Positions 45,616 to 55,218 of a stretch of 64,000 nt of DNA are shown here, piece by piece (within the stretch, counting starts at the first letter, position 1; each line of letters starts with the position of its first letter). This stretch comes from Synechococcus sp. PCC 7335. GTDB lineage: Bacteria; Cyanobacteriota; Cyanobacteriia; Phormidesmidales; Phormidesmidaceae. A model generated the notes under the pieces. It searched no databases and was not told the DNA's origin. It saw nothing but the letters and a program-made list of their open reading frames with translations. Made by a program: the position numbers and the translations under genes. The stretch covers positions 690,477-754,476 of the forward strand of contig NZ_DS989904.1 of NCBI RefSeq assembly GCF_000155595.1. Reading direction: 5' to 3'.

Positions 45616-46914
45616 CTATACACAAAAATCTATCAGCCCCTTCAGCGCTAGATTTGCGGTTCCATAGGCAGCTTCTGTTTGCAAAGCTTCAACAACGCTA
45701 ACGCCTAACTTTTGCTGTCTAATATCTCGCCAGGTTTGGTTCTGGGCACCACCACCGGCTGTATAAACCCGCTTGATCTTGGGCGCTCCTAAAGCTTGCA
45801 ACTTTTGATAGCCTTCAGATTCTATACGGGCGATCGCATCCAACATCTCATATAGGAAGTCGATATCTCGATTGGGCCTAGGCGTTAGCTGAGGGGGATA
45901 GTCTGGATCATTAATAGGGAAACGCTCGCCGGGCTCAATCAGCGGATAGTAAGCCAGCTCACAGGGTTTAGATAAATCAATTTGAGTACTGAGTTCAGCA
46001 ATCTGCTCAGATGAAAAGTACTGTCTTAGAACGGACCCACCGGTATTAGAAGCGCCACCTACGAGCCACAGATTGCCCAGTCGGTGGCTATAGATTCCAT
46101 ATGACTGACTAGAGATATCCACCTGGCTCAACAGCTTGAGAACGAGAGTCGACCCTAATGAGGTGACTGCCTCGCCGGGGTATCTAGCACCGCTAGCAAG
46201 AAAGGCAGCAATGCTATCCGTTGTCCCTGCACAGACCTGGCAGCTAGGCGGCAGATCATACTGAGTAGCAAGATCCGAGCGAATAGGGGCGATCGCTTTT
46301 CCTGGCTCCAAAACTTCGGGGAGCCAATTAGCAATTGGTAAGTTCACAAGCCAGTCGGGATAAGCCAGTGCCCTCACGTCATAGCCTAGCTTTAGCGCAT
46401 TGTGATAGTCGCTGATAGGCGCCTGGCCGTGAAGGCAAGCAGCTATCCAATCCGCCTGATGCGCAATGTGAATATGGTCTAGGCGCGAGGCAAAATACCC
46501 AGCATACTGCTCGCTATGATATAGCCACATAGCCTTGGCTAGGGTGGAGGTAGCACTAAGCGTAGGACTATCAGCCGGCGCAACGGCAGATAGTTCGGGG
46601 AGAATAGGCCGAGCGATCGCGTCGTTATACATCAGCGCCTGGGTCAAAGGCTGCCCTGTTTGATCGCACAGCAGCATCGTGCCAGAAGTAGCATTGATAG
46701 CAATGCGATAGATTTGAGTACGCACCTGGGGGGCGATCGCCTCAATCAGCTGCCACAACACCTGCTTCCACACTATTGAAGAAGCGGCCTCCGTCACGTT
46801 CGAAAACCGATAGCTAGCCTGAGCCACAATCGAGTCACTAGGGCTGCGGCTACTACCGTCTAAAACAACCGCTCTAGCTCCAGAGGTGCCAAAATCAATT
46901 CCCAACGCATACAT
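45616..46914 (-). CDS. FGGY-family sugar kinase (ribulose/xylulose kinase-like)
   Basis: 432 aa from ATG 46914 (an upstream TTG adds five residues). The N-terminal phosphate motif is LGIDFGTSGARAVVLD. The second half has AGTTDSIAAFLASGA and the adenosine motif VYTAGGGAQNQTW. It resembles the cyanobacterial/plant sugar kinase group of Synechococcus SePSK, which phosphorylates D-ribulose; this substrate is inference from resemblance. A terminator separates it from apcF upstream, so it has its own promoter. Confidence 0.85.
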   Translation of the reverse strand: MYALGIDFGTSGARAVVLDGSSRSPSDSIVAQASYRFSNVTEAASSIVWKQVLWQLIEAIAPQVRTQIYRIAINATSGTMLLCDQTGQPLTQALMYNDAIARPILPELSAVAPADSPTLSATSTLAKAMWLYHSEQYAGYFASRLDHIHIAHQADWIAACLHGQAPISDYHNALKLGYDVRALAYPDWLVNLPIANWLPEVLEPGKAIAPIRSDLATQYDLPPSCQVCAGTTDSIAAFLASGARYPGEAVTSLGSTLVLKLLSQVDISSQSYGIYSHRLGNLWLVGGASNTGGSVLRQYFSSEQIAELSTQIDLSKPCELAYYPLIEPGERFPINDPDYPPQLTPRPNRDIDFLYEMLDAIARIESEGYQKLQALGAPKIKRVYTAGGGAQNQTWRDIRQQKLGVSVVEALQTEAAYGTANLALKGLIDFCV

Positions 46915-46950
46915 ATCGTCGCAGCTCAATAGTCGCAGCTCACCAAAACC

Positions 46951-46981
46951 AAAAAAAGCCGCTCTGTATCAGTGCGGCTTT
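46951..46981 (-). terminator. Rho-independent terminator of apcF
   Basis: On the minus strand AAGCCGCACTG... forms a 7-bp GC-rich stem (AGCCGC/GCGGCT) followed by seven or eight T residues. It lies between the apcF stop and the sugar kinase start, so apcF is transcribed alone. Confidence 0.88.
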
Positions 46982-47115
46982 CTCCTAAATTAATCAGTTA
47001 ATCGAAACAATGTCCGAATAATCAAAACAAGCTTGATTAGAACAGACTCAAAAAATGCAGCTCCGAAAAGCACGGACCTCAAGAGCAAATCCAAATAACA
47101 AAATGCCAGAAAAGC

Positions 47116-47625
47116 CTAAACACTAATCTCGCTGACTTCTCTAGAGATAAAGTCAAATGGCTGATCGATAAAGGAAGTGTCGTCGACGCCCATATCCGAG
47201 GCTCGCTCTTTAACCATCTCTTTCATTATCTGGATGCCCTGCACTGTAGGCGCGATCGGCACACCCAAAGAGTTGTAGGTTTCACGCAGACCTTGCAGCA
47301 CTCGCTCCATCAGCACATCGTTGTTGCCGGCCACCAACGCGTAGCTGCTATAGCGCAGGTAATAGTCCATATCGCGTAAGCAAGCCGCATAGCGACGGGT
47401 GGTATAAGCGTTACCGCCAGGCCGAATAAGCTCGGGCACAACCTCAAAAAGCTTCTTTCCGGCTTCTCTAGAAATTTCAGCCGCGTTTGCGCTAATCATA
47501 GCTGCTACCTTTACTCGGTTAGCACCTGTAATGAAATACGACTGCAAAGAATCGATAGCATCACGATCTAGGTAGCGACCGGTGGTGTCGTAGTTGCTGA
47601 TTAAACTGGTGACCGTATCTCGCAT
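47116..47625 (-). CDS. apcF: Allophycocyanin beta-18 subunit
   Basis: 169 aa. The phycobiliprotein fold with the bilin-binding Cys in RRYAACLRDMDYYLRY and the beta-type pattern ETYNSLGVPIAPTVQGIQIMKE. The N-terminus MRDTVTSLISNYDTTGRYLDRDAIDSL and the extra C-terminal segment with FIDQPFDFISREVSE separate ApcF from the ordinary beta subunit ApcB. ApcF replaces one beta subunit in core trimers next to the terminal emitter of the phycobilisome. Single gene, as in other cyanobacteria. Confidence 0.93.
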   Translation of the reverse strand: MRDTVTSLISNYDTTGRYLDRDAIDSLQSYFITGANRVKVAAMISANAAEISREAGKKLFEVVPELIRPGGNAYTTRRYAACLRDMDYYLRYSSYALVAGNNDVLMERVLQGLRETYNSLGVPIAPTVQGIQIMKEMVKERASDMGVDDTSFIDQPFDFISREVSEISV

Positions 47626-48155
47626 GAAAATCTCCCAACGTTTGGCGACTACTGAATAAACGCCTCTAAAAAGTTACTTAACTTGGTTTGCCTGACTCGG
47701 TTTACTAAGATGCATTACTTTAGATGTAATGGCATGTTTGTAAAGCTTTTTCTACAAAGCTGCTTAATTACAAAGCTGCTTGACCATAAAGCTTCTTAAA
47801 AAGTCTGCTGCTCTAGATATTCCGTCTTTGAATGTTCTAGGCTGCTTTTAGCTACAGCCTGATCAAACCATAAGTTCTGAGTTCTAAGTCATGCCTATTA
47901 GGCTATCACTCGCAAAGTTAGGAATATCAGTAGATTCAGCCTCTTTGCATTCGCTTTTTAGTCTACCACGAGAGCTAATTAGGCTCACTGAACAGCTGCC
48001 TTAGATGAGTGTTATCGAAGGAAAAGTTTACAATTCGACCTACTTAGTAACGCTTGACTCAAGTGATGTCTTTGCCTGAATCAAACTTCTAGGTAGCACT
48101 TTGGAAAAGACAATTTAGGTTGGAAGAAGGCGAACAGCAAGTTCAGCGAAACTTA
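47626..48155. other. Divergent intergenic region apcF/glnN, left part
   Basis: About 530 bp that must contain the apcF promoter (leftward) and the upstream part of the glnN promoter. I see no ORF and no RNA gene. Short A/T-rich repeats with core AAGCTGCTT/AAAGCTTCTT occur around 47750-47800. Confidence 0.45.
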
Positions 48156-48190
48156 TTGGATATTCCGTATAGTTTGGATATTCCGTATAG
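48156..48190. repeat. 17-bp tandem duplication overlapping the NtcA site
   Basis: TTGGATATTCCGTATAG occurs exactly at 48156-48172 and 48174-48190, one base apart. The second copy supplies the left half (GTA) of the NtcA box of glnN; the first copy has no complete right half. Confidence 0.93.
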
Positions 48191-48226
48191 GTGGATACAA
48201 AATCTATCAATAGCTCTTCATAGGAT
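48185..48226 (+). promoter_or_regulatory. NtcA-activated promoter of glnN
   Basis: GTA-N8-TAC (48185-48198) is an exact NtcA consensus box. It is followed, after 22 bp, by TAGGAT (48221-48226), an exact TAN3T -10 element. This is the classical NtcA class-II arrangement (box near -41). The transcript would start near 48233 and leave a leader of about 70 nt before the glnN ATG. glnN is a known NtcA target in Synechocystis. Confidence 0.85.
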
Positions 48227-48301
48227 CGGTCTAGATGGCCTTTTTACAATTTTACGCCTCCATCTAAATAGGCAAGTCTGGAAAAACTTAGGAAAGACGA
48301 T

Positions 48302-50485
48302 ATGACTGGAAACGAGTCGCGCACGCAGGCAATTTACGAGATCACTAACAGAGAGCCGATTGAGGCTAAAGCCCCCAAAAAGTTAGAAGATATCTGGGCT
48401 TCGAATGTCTTTAGCCTAAGCAAAATGCAGGCAACCCTACCTAAAGATGTCTTCAAGTCGCTGAAGGAGACCATCAAAACTGGGAAAAAACTCGATCCTT
48501 CTGTCGCGGATACCGTTGCTGGGGCAATGCGTGATTGGGCGATCTCAAAAGGCGCTATGTACTATGCCCATGTCTTTTATCCCTTGACAGGAGGAACAGC
48601 AGAGAAACACGACGGCTTTATCTCTCCTCAAAGTGACGGTGGTGTGATTTCAGAGTTTTCTGGCAAATTACTTATTCAAGGTGAGCCTGATGGGTCCTCT
48701 TTTCCCAATGGCGGCATTCGTGACACCTTCGAAGCGCGAGGCTATACCGGTTGGGACGTAACTAGTCCGGCTTATATCCTCGAAAACGAGATGGGCGCAA
48801 CGCTTTGCATTCCCACAGTCTTTGTTTCCTGGACAGGCGAAGCGCTCGATAAGAAGACGCCCTTACTACGCTCAATTGCTGTCGTTGATAAGGCAGCAAA
48901 TCGAGTACTCAAGCTATTGGGCAACACTGATGTTGCGCCCGTGAATTCGAGCTGCGGAGCGGAGCAAGAGTACTTTTTAGTAGATGCTAACTTTGCTAAT
49001 GCGCGGCCTGATCTACTCCTCGCAGGTCGCACCTTGTTTGGCAAAGCGCCTGCGAAAGGTCAGCAGTTTGATGACCATTACTTTGGTGCAATTCCGCCAC
49101 GCGTGCAGGCATACATGCACGATATCGAAACCCGACTGTACAAACTCGGCATTCCAGCTAAGACTAGCCATAACGAGGTAGCACCTGGTCAGTTTGAAAT
49201 TGCGCCAGTCTTTGAATCGGCCAACGTCGCTAGCGATCATCAGCAGCAGATCATGACTACGCTACGTGATGCCGCGGTAGATCATGGTTTTATGTGCCTA
49301 CTCCATGAGAAGCCTTTCGCTGGAATTAATGGTTCTGGGAAGCACGTCAACTGGTCGATTGGTAATTCTACTCAGGGCAATTTGCTAGATCCTGGTGATA
49401 CACCTGAAGAGAATCTACAGTTCCTAGCATTCTGCGGCGCTGTTATCCGTGGTGTTCATCTCTTTGGTCCTTTGATGAGAGCCGTGATTGCAACAGCTAG
49501 TAATGACCATCGTCTAGGGGCTAACGAAGCGCCGCCAGCGATTATGTCTGTCTACCTAGGTAGCCAGTTAGAAGATATCTTCAATCAGATCAAGGAAGGT
49601 AAGCTGGTTGGATCTAGCCACAAAGGGGTGATGCATCTAGGGGTGGATGTGCTGCCGCCTCTGTCAAAAGATGCAGGCGATCGCAATCGAACTTCTCCCT
49701 TTGCCTTTACCGGAAACCGGTTTGAATTCCGTGCAGTTGGATCTAGCCAATCTGTATCAGGGCCACTAATTGCATTGAACACAATGATGGCAGATTCTCT
49801 TAGTTGGATTGCCGATCAGCTAGAGGCAAAAGTCGGTAGTGGTTCTAGCCCTGAGGAAACTGGCAATGCAGTTCAGGCAATTCTTAAAGACATCATGGAC
49901 AAGCATGGCGTAGCTGTCTTTGGAGGCAATGGCTACTCTGATGAGTGGCATAAGGAGGCCGTCGAGCAGCGAGGTCTTCTAAATATCCCAACGACAGCCG
50001 ATGCACTTCCCTACCTGAAAGAATCCAGCGTCGTAGAGCTGTTCAAGACAACAGGCGTACTCTCTCCAACTGAGCTAGAAAGCCGATTTGAAGTATATGC
50101 TGAGCAATACATTCTTTCTATTGAAGTAGAAGCAAAACTAGTCGTAGACATAGCGAAGACGCTGATCTATCCAGCAGTGATGCGTCATTTGGGTGAAGCG
50201 GCTGGCACAGTAGCTAATCTCAGTGATATTGGAGTTAGTGTTGACAAAACACCGGTTGAAAAAGTAGCCGGTCTGGCTAAATCGCTGCTAGATGGAGCTA
50301 ACGAGCTAGATAGTGCGATCGCCAAGCACGACTTTGGGTCAACCGAAGAGCACATGGATTACTGCGCAGGCACTATTCGCGACATGATGAATTCCATCCG
50401 TGAAGCGGCTGATACTTTAGAAGGTGAAATTGCCGACGATCTATGGCCGTTGCCTACTTATGAAGAAATGCTCTTCATCAAATAG
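48302..50485 (+). CDS. glnN: Glutamine synthetase type III
   Basis: 727-aa GSIII, which condenses glutamate and ammonia using ATP. The GSIII N-terminal region ([23 protein letters not shown]), the catalytic core with [46 protein letters not shown], and [15 protein letters not shown], and the long C-terminal domain are all typical. GSIII backs up GlnA under nitrogen starvation in several cyanobacteria. Regulation by NtcA is supported by the promoter at 48185-48226. A good terminator follows. Confidence 0.96.
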   Translation: MTGNESRTQAIYEITNREPIEAKAPKKLEDIWASNVFSLSKMQATLPKDVFKSLKETIKTGKKLDPSVADTVAGAMRDWAISKGAMYYAHVFYPLTGGTAEKHDGFISPQSDGGVISEFSGKLLIQGEPDGSSFPNGGIRDTFEARGYTGWDVTSPAYILENEMGATLCIPTVFVSWTGEALDKKTPLLRSIAVVDKAANRVLKLLGNTDVAPVNSSCGAEQEYFLVDANFANARPDLLLAGRTLFGKAPAKGQQFDDHYFGAIPPRVQAYMHDIETRLYKLGIPAKTSHNEVAPGQFEIAPVFESANVASDHQQQIMTTLRDAAVDHGFMCLLHEKPFAGINGSGKHVNWSIGNSTQGNLLDPGDTPEENLQFLAFCGAVIRGVHLFGPLMRAVIATASNDHRLGANEAPPAIMSVYLGSQLEDIFNQIKEGKLVGSSHKGVMHLGVDVLPPLSKDAGDRNRTSPFAFTGNRFEFRAVGSSQSVSGPLIALNTMMADSLSWIADQLEAKVGSGSSPEETGNAVQAILKDIMDKHGVAVFGGNGYSDEWHKEAVEQRGLLNIPTTADALPYLKESSVVELFKTTGVLSPTELESRFEVYAEQYILSIEVEAKLVVDIAKTLIYPAVMRHLGEAAGTVANLSDIGVSVDKTPVEKVAGLAKSLLDGANELDSAIAKHDFGSTEEHMDYCAGTIRDMMNSIREAADTLEGEIADDLWPLPTYEEMLFIK

Positions 50486-50807
50486 AGCCCCAGTTTTGTG
50501 GAGTTTTTGGCTCCGTTGCTACGAGGTGTCTTAGCTAACCAGCGAAGCGCCTCATACTAAACGCTTCGGTCTATCAAACTACTGATTTATTAAACCACTG
50601 AGGCAAATCACAGAAGCCATCTCCTAACGAGATGGCTTTTCTCATATTCCTTTTTCTTTCATGCCTCGAATCTCTTATCTAAGCCAATTTCTGTTGCTCA
50701 GAATTCATTTTTTCCACTTTCACGCTATGGAAGCACACATGTTCCGTAACATTCTTTTACAATAGAGGCAATTTCCTACGCAAAAACAAGTCTTAGCCAA
50801 CGCAACC
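50486..50807. other. Intergenic region between glnN and methyltransferase
   Basis: 322 bp containing the glnN terminator at 50614-50643 and, to the right, the leader of the methyltransferase gene. No ORF or repeat seen. Confidence 0.5.
50614..50643 (+). terminator. Rho-independent terminator downstream of glnN
   Basis: AAGCCATCTC (50614-50623) pairs with GAGATGGCTT (50629-50638) over a 5-nt loop, then TT-C-T. It is about 130 bp past the glnN stop. The T-run is short. Confidence 0.8.
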
Positions 50808-51881
50808 ATGCCAGATACACTTACCAAGGCCGCCTATCAAACCTTCCAGGAAGGCAAAAAGTACTTCGGTGTTGCTCACAAAGCCCTTAGTACTCAGCTA
50901 CTTAATGTTCTTTCCGGCACTCAGCGAGAGGAGCCTAACCCACCCAACCCTCAGCTGCTTCTACTGATGCAAGGCAAAATTGATGCTCTTTTAGAAGCAG
51001 ACTGGCAAGACGCGGAAGATGGCATTTATCCAAAGCAAGCGCTCTTTGAAAACCGCTGGGACGACTTTTTTCGCTACTACCCAGAGATGTGGCTAGACCT
51101 ACCTAAAATTTGGGATAGGGCCAGCAACAAACGTCATCAAGAATTTGATGATGGCATCGACACTAGTGGCTATCCTAGCTACTACGTCCAGAATTTTCAC
51201 CATCAAACGGACGGCTACTTCAGTGATAGCTCCGCGCGGATGTACGATCTGCAAGTTGAAGTGCTCTTCAACGGTACCGCGGCACCAATGCGGCGGCGCA
51301 TCCTAGCACCGCTAAAGCAGCATTTAGCCCAAATGGAGACGCCCATCGGTGATACGCCGCAGTCAGTTAAGATTCTAGATATTGCCTGCGGTACGGGCAA
51401 TAGTCTGATCTGGATCAACCAAGCGATTCCTCAGGCTGCCCTGTATGGCGTTGACCTTTCACCCGCCTATATACGCAAAGCCAACGAGAACCTATCTGAT
51501 ATCAAGAGTAAGGTTCCAGCGCAGCTGATTCAGGCCAATGCCGAAGCACTGCCCTTCGTCGACGAGTTCTTCGAAGCGACAACTAGCACATTCCTCTTCC
51601 ACGAGCTGCCGGCTGAAGCGCGTCAAAACGTCATCAACGAAGCATTCCGGGTGACTAAGCCTGGTGGCGTTTTTGTAATCTGCGACTCTATTCAGAAGAT
51701 TGACGTACCTGAGTTCGAACCGCTGATGGAAAACTTCCCGGCTATGTTCCACGAGCCCTACTATCGTCATTACATTGGGGATGATCTAGTTGCCCGCTTA
51801 GAGTCAGCTGGCTTCACAGACGTGACCACAGCTAACCACTTTATGAGTAAGTACTGGGTAGCGCTTAAGCCAACCGTATAG
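50808..51881 (+). CDS. Class I SAM-dependent methyltransferase
   Basis: 357 aa. The N-terminal 185 residues form a helical extension (RWDDFFRYYPEMWLDLPKIW). The Rossmann methyltransferase domain (about 188-300) has motif I ILDIACGTGNSL, the acidic ligand in YGVDLSPAYI, motif II-like QANAEALPF, and KPGGVFVICDSI. The domain resembles UbiE/Methyltransf_11 types acting on small molecules or lipids. The substrate is unknown. It is common in cyanobacteria. Confidence 0.88.
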   Translation: MPDTLTKAAYQTFQEGKKYFGVAHKALSTQLLNVLSGTQREEPNPPNPQLLLLMQGKIDALLEADWQDAEDGIYPKQALFENRWDDFFRYYPEMWLDLPKIWDRASNKRHQEFDDGIDTSGYPSYYVQNFHHQTDGYFSDSSARMYDLQVEVLFNGTAAPMRRRILAPLKQHLAQMETPIGDTPQSVKILDIACGTGNSLIWINQAIPQAALYGVDLSPAYIRKANENLSDIKSKVPAQLIQANAEALPFVDEFFEATTSTFLFHELPAEARQNVINEAFRVTKPGGVFVICDSIQKIDVPEFEPLMENFPAMFHEPYYRHYIGDDLVARLESAGFTDVTTANHFMSKYWVALKPTV

Positions 51882-51919
51882 AGGCTGTATAGAAAACGTT
51901 CCGGCTAAGACAAGTCTAG

Positions 51920-52579
51920 CTAGCTGTGGCGTCTTAGCTGGTCAAACAATCGACGAACCTTGGATAGGTCCTTATCCCCTGGTGACCTCTCTACCCCACT
52001 AGAGAGGTCGATTCCGTCAGGAGACAGCTGGCCAAGCGCGCTAAGAATATTATCTGGGTTGAGACCGCCCGCTAAAAACCAAGGTCGATTGGGTGAAAAA
52101 GACTGAAGCGATCGCCAGTCCAAAATTTTACCCGTGCCACCTAGCTGAACAGGATGGTAAGCATCTAGTAGCAGAATATCGATGTAGGCTTCGTAGCTAA
52201 GTGCCATTTCTAGATCTTCAGAGGTACGAACTCGAATGGCTTTGACCAGTTTTATATCCGGTAGCTCAGCATGGATTAGGGCATCGCGCAGTCGCTGACA
52301 AGTCGCTGGCGACTCACCACCGTGGAGCTGAATCACGCTTATACCTGCCGTTCTCGTGACGCGAAGAATCTCTGACAGGGAGGCGTTAGCGAATACACCG
52401 AAGTGCTCAACTTGCGGAGCGGCTCTAGAAACAGTCGCGATAATCGGAGCAATGCTTTCAGGTGGAATATAACGGGGTGATTGCCCCACACAGATGTAGC
52501 CAAGTGCGGACGCACCCAGATTGGCGATCGCCTCGGCTTGTTCTACCTGAGTAATCCCACAGATCTTCACTTTTAACAC
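51920..52579 (-). CDS. trpF: Phosphoribosylanthranilate isomerase
   Basis: 219 aa from GTG 52579, preceded by AAGGAA eight or nine bases upstream; the frame extends to a TTG at 52624 with no conserved sequence. A TIM barrel with LKVKICGITQVEQAEAI at the N-terminus, VIQLHGGESP, DILLLDAY, and WFLAGGLNPDN with PDGIDLSSGVE near the end. It converts N-(5'-phosphoribosyl)anthranilate in tryptophan synthesis. Monocistronic and away from other trp genes, as is usual in cyanobacteria. Confidence 0.94.
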   Translation of the reverse strand: MLKVKICGITQVEQAEAIANLGASALGYICVGQSPRYIPPESIAPIIATVSRAAPQVEHFGVFANASLSEILRVTRTAGISVIQLHGGESPATCQRLRDALIHAELPDIKLVKAIRVRTSEDLEMALSYEAYIDILLLDAYHPVQLGGTGKILDWRSLQSFSPNRPWFLAGGLNPDNILSALGQLSPDGIDLSSGVERSPGDKDLSKVRRLFDQLRRHS

Positions 52580-52868
52580 TGCATTCCTTTTTGGGTTTTT
52601 GGACGATTCAACTTGCCAAACCAACTTTCCAAACCAGACGATGGACCCTAGAGCTTGATCATGAGAGTTTGATTATGATCGGGTAGAGGCTTAATCAGTA
52701 GGCCTCGATTAATAGCTACGACAGTAGATTCTAGCCGATAGACGGTTATCCCAACCGCATCAGGCACAGGCCCCTCTTCATGTTCAGTACAATAGATACA
52801 CATAAAACAGGCTCTATAGACCTTTTATACTGATACCGGGCGACCAACACGCAGGAAAACACTTCATT

Positions 52869-54080
52869 ATGCAAACAGGCTGGCGAGTAGGCTCTCTTTT
52901 CAACATCCCGCTATTCATTGACAACTCCTGGTTCTTCATTGTCCTTTTTATTACCTTCTCGCAAGGTAGCGATCCTAGTCGAGTCGAGCTACTGGGGACA
53001 AGTGGTGCGTGGGCGGTTGGCTTTATCTATGCAATGCTGCTCTTCGGCTCAGTCTTGCTACACGAGTTAGGCCATAGTTTGGTAGCTCAGTCACAGGGAA
53101 TTACGGTTAATTCGATCAAGCTGTTTCTGTTTGGTGGAGTGGCCTCGATTGAGCGCGAATCCAAAACGCCTGGTGGTGCGTTCAAAGTAGCTGCTGCTGG
53201 ACCTGCTGTTAGCATTGCCCTATTTGTGTTGCTGACACTTTTAGGAAATACGGGTAGTCTACCGCCTGTTGCTAACGGGCTAGTCAAAGAAGTCGCACAG
53301 ATCAACTTGATACTCGCTTTGTTCAACCTGTTACCAGGGCTACCCCTAGATGGCGGACAGATCTTTAAGGCTGCTGTTTGGAAAGTGACGAACAGCCGAA
53401 CTACAGGTGTGAAGTGGGCTGCCAAGTCCGGTCAGGTAGTGGGCTGGACTGGACTGTTGTTGGGTGCGATCGCGTTCTTCTCTACGGGTAGTCTATTTGC
53501 GGCGCTTTGGCCCGTGCTGATTGGTCTTTTCATCTTGCGAAATGCAGCCGCCTATAACCGGATGAACACGTTGCAAGAAGGGCTTGCCAAGCTGCAAACA
53601 GGTGATGCGGCCGTGCGCGACTTTCGTGTACTGGATGCGAACATGTCGTTACGTCAGTTTGCCGACGAATACCTCCTCGAAGACAAGGAATCAGCACCTG
53701 TTTACTTTGCCTCCTCTGACGGCCGCTATCGAGGCATGGTCACTATCGAAGACTTACGACAGGTAGAACGCAGTGAGTGGGAATATCGCAACCTGCACAG
53801 TATCGCCCGTCCCTTGCTAGAAATTCCTCATGTCAGAGAAAATACTCCCTTAACCGAAGCAATTAGACTTTTAGAAGAAAAGCAAATTTCGCGTCTTACC
53901 GTTCTTACCCCCGCTGATGCCGTAGCAGGGACTTTGGATCGAGGTGATATTGTCCGCGCTGTTGCCAGGCAACTTAAACTTCCGATTGCAGAGCCTATGA
54001 TCGAGAAAATCAAACAAGAAGGTGTCTACCCGGCAGGCCTACAGCTAGGTGCGATTGTTCAGTCTATCGAGCAGGCATAG
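52869..54080 (+). CDS. Site-2 protease (M50) with C-terminal CBS-like region
   Basis: 403 aa. Membrane segments flank the zinc motif HELGHS (residues 65-70). A second motif NLLPGLPLDGGQ (near 156-167) supplies the third ligand. About 230-380 is a CBS-type region (VFFASSDGRYRGMVTIEDLR style, ending TPLTEAIRLLEEKQISRLTVL). This is the group with CBS control of an intramembrane protease. Substrates, often anti-sigma factors or membrane signalling proteins, are unknown here. The stop is 15 bp from the convergent gene's stop. Confidence 0.92.
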   Translation: MQTGWRVGSLFNIPLFIDNSWFFIVLFITFSQGSDPSRVELLGTSGAWAVGFIYAMLLFGSVLLHELGHSLVAQSQGITVNSIKLFLFGGVASIERESKTPGGAFKVAAAGPAVSIALFVLLTLLGNTGSLPPVANGLVKEVAQINLILALFNLLPGLPLDGGQIFKAAVWKVTNSRTTGVKWAAKSGQVVGWTGLLLGAIAFFSTGSLFAALWPVLIGLFILRNAAAYNRMNTLQEGLAKLQTGDAAVRDFRVLDANMSLRQFADEYLLEDKESAPVYFASSDGRYRGMVTIEDLRQVERSEWEYRNLHSIARPLLEIPHVRENTPLTEAIRLLEEKQISRLTVLTPADAVAGTLDRGDIVRAVARQLKLPIAEPMIEKIKQEGVYPAGLQLGAIVQSIEQA

Positions 54081-54095
54081 GAAAACATACTTTGG

Positions 54096-54881
54096 TCATA
54101 ACGCCTTTGAGTTTTGATGCGACTGCTGCTCATACGTTAGTAAGTGGGTTGTTATAGCGCTTTCTGTCTCGGCGGAAGTAAGCGCTTGAGTATCAAAATC
54201 AATATCAAAGCACGCTCTAGCCGCCTCGGCCAAAGTCTTTGAAACTCGTTCTAGATCATCTGGGCTATTTCGCTTCTGATAGGCTTCTGATAGAGTTGGG
54301 CTCCCGAGTTCCTCTCCAAAGACATCTCTGTACAGCTTGATATCTGGCCGTAGTCGCATAGAGCCGTGTTGTAATACGCAGCCCTCGCGATAGACTTGGG
54401 CGCTACCAACTAGCTTGTAACCATCGTTCATGACTAGATCGGCAGAAGTAGCTGTGCCAAAGCAGTTTGGATTGTTAATATAGCCTCGCTTAGCATTGCC
54501 AAAGCTAAGCTCTACGCCTAATTCCCGCCAGCCTTCGATCAGAAACTGACACAGTTGTCGATACGTTTCTTTCCGCGAACCTTTGCAGCGAGAAGTTACC
54601 AGCGCATAAGTTAGCTCTCCTTGATGTAGAACGGCTCTGCCACCTGTTGGTCTGCGGACTAGTTCTACAGGCTGACCCTTGTATCTCAGATGCTTCCAAT
54701 GGTCTGGAAACTGATGCTGATGATAGCCTAGCGAAATTGTAGGCGATCGCCATGTATAGAACCGTAAGCACGATGGCTGCAACCCTTTCACATGTTGATC
54801 TAGCAGCCAGCTATCGATCGCCATGTGCTCAGCGCCCGCCCTGTTCATCAGCGGTATCATTCGCCAGGTATCGTGAGCCAT
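54096..54881 (-). CDS. Lipoate/biotin protein ligase family protein
   Basis: 261 aa. The LplA/BPL fold is shown by YTWRSPTISLGYHQ, the family RRPTGGRAVLHQGELTYALV motif, and YKLVGSAQVYREGCVLQHGS with the catalytic-type lysine. It attaches lipoate or octanoate to carrier domains or handles free lipoate; which of the family activities applies is not clear. It starts inside the end of the upstream membrane-protein gene (53-bp overlap), which suggests co-translation. Confidence 0.82.
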   Translation of the reverse strand: MAHDTWRMIPLMNRAGAEHMAIDSWLLDQHVKGLQPSCLRFYTWRSPTISLGYHQHQFPDHWKHLRYKGQPVELVRRPTGGRAVLHQGELTYALVTSRCKGSRKETYRQLCQFLIEGWRELGVELSFGNAKRGYINNPNCFGTATSADLVMNDGYKLVGSAQVYREGCVLQHGSMRLRPDIKLYRDVFGEELGSPTLSEAYQKRNSPDDLERVSKTLAEAARACFDIDFDTQALTSAETESAITTHLLTYEQQSHQNSKAL

Positions 54882-55194
54882 TTCTATTGGTTCGCTGGAA
54901 CAACGGCCACAAAAGCCAAACGAAAAGAGTCGTTTCCACTAATGCGTTCAACATATTGAGAGCAAGCATACTGACTTGCCACGCATCTGGTTGCACAGTC
55001 GGAGAGAAGACGCTAGCGATCGCCTCTCCCCCAAAATTACCTAGCGCTGCTATTGAAACTAAGTAGATCATGTAGGCCAATACGGCGAGTCGCTTGGTCC
55101 GAATGAGCAGCCAAAGCAGAAAAACTAACTTTGTGAGCGAAATCCCAGCCGCAACAACTATCAGAATAATTGAGAGAGAAAAAGCAAAGCTCAT
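54829..55194 (-). CDS. Small membrane protein of unknown family
   Basis: 121 aa with three or four hydrophobic segments: FAFSLSIILIVVAAGISL, VFLLWLLIRTK/LAVLAYMIYLVSI, and VSMLALNMLNALVETTLFVWLLW. The C-terminal 20 residues are polar (TNRNGSRYLAND). I do not recognise the family. The N-terminal methionine is at 55194. It overlaps the lipoate-ligase-like gene by 53 bp in another frame. Confidence 0.5.
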   Translation of the reverse strand: MSFAFSLSIILIVVAAGISLTKLVFLLWLLIRTKRLAVLAYMIYLVSIAALGNFGGEAIASVFSPTVQPDAWQVSMLALNMLNALVETTLFVWLLWPLFQRTNRNGSRYLANDTADEQGGR

Positions 55195-55218
55195 ACCTAC
55201 AGCTTCATGGAGAGAAGA

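Noticed and set aside
48120-48305. 61-codon TTG frame ending in the glnN ATGA overlap
   Set aside because: It spans the NtcA box and the -10 element; the predicted transcript starts after most of it. The overlap with the glnN ATG is coincidental.
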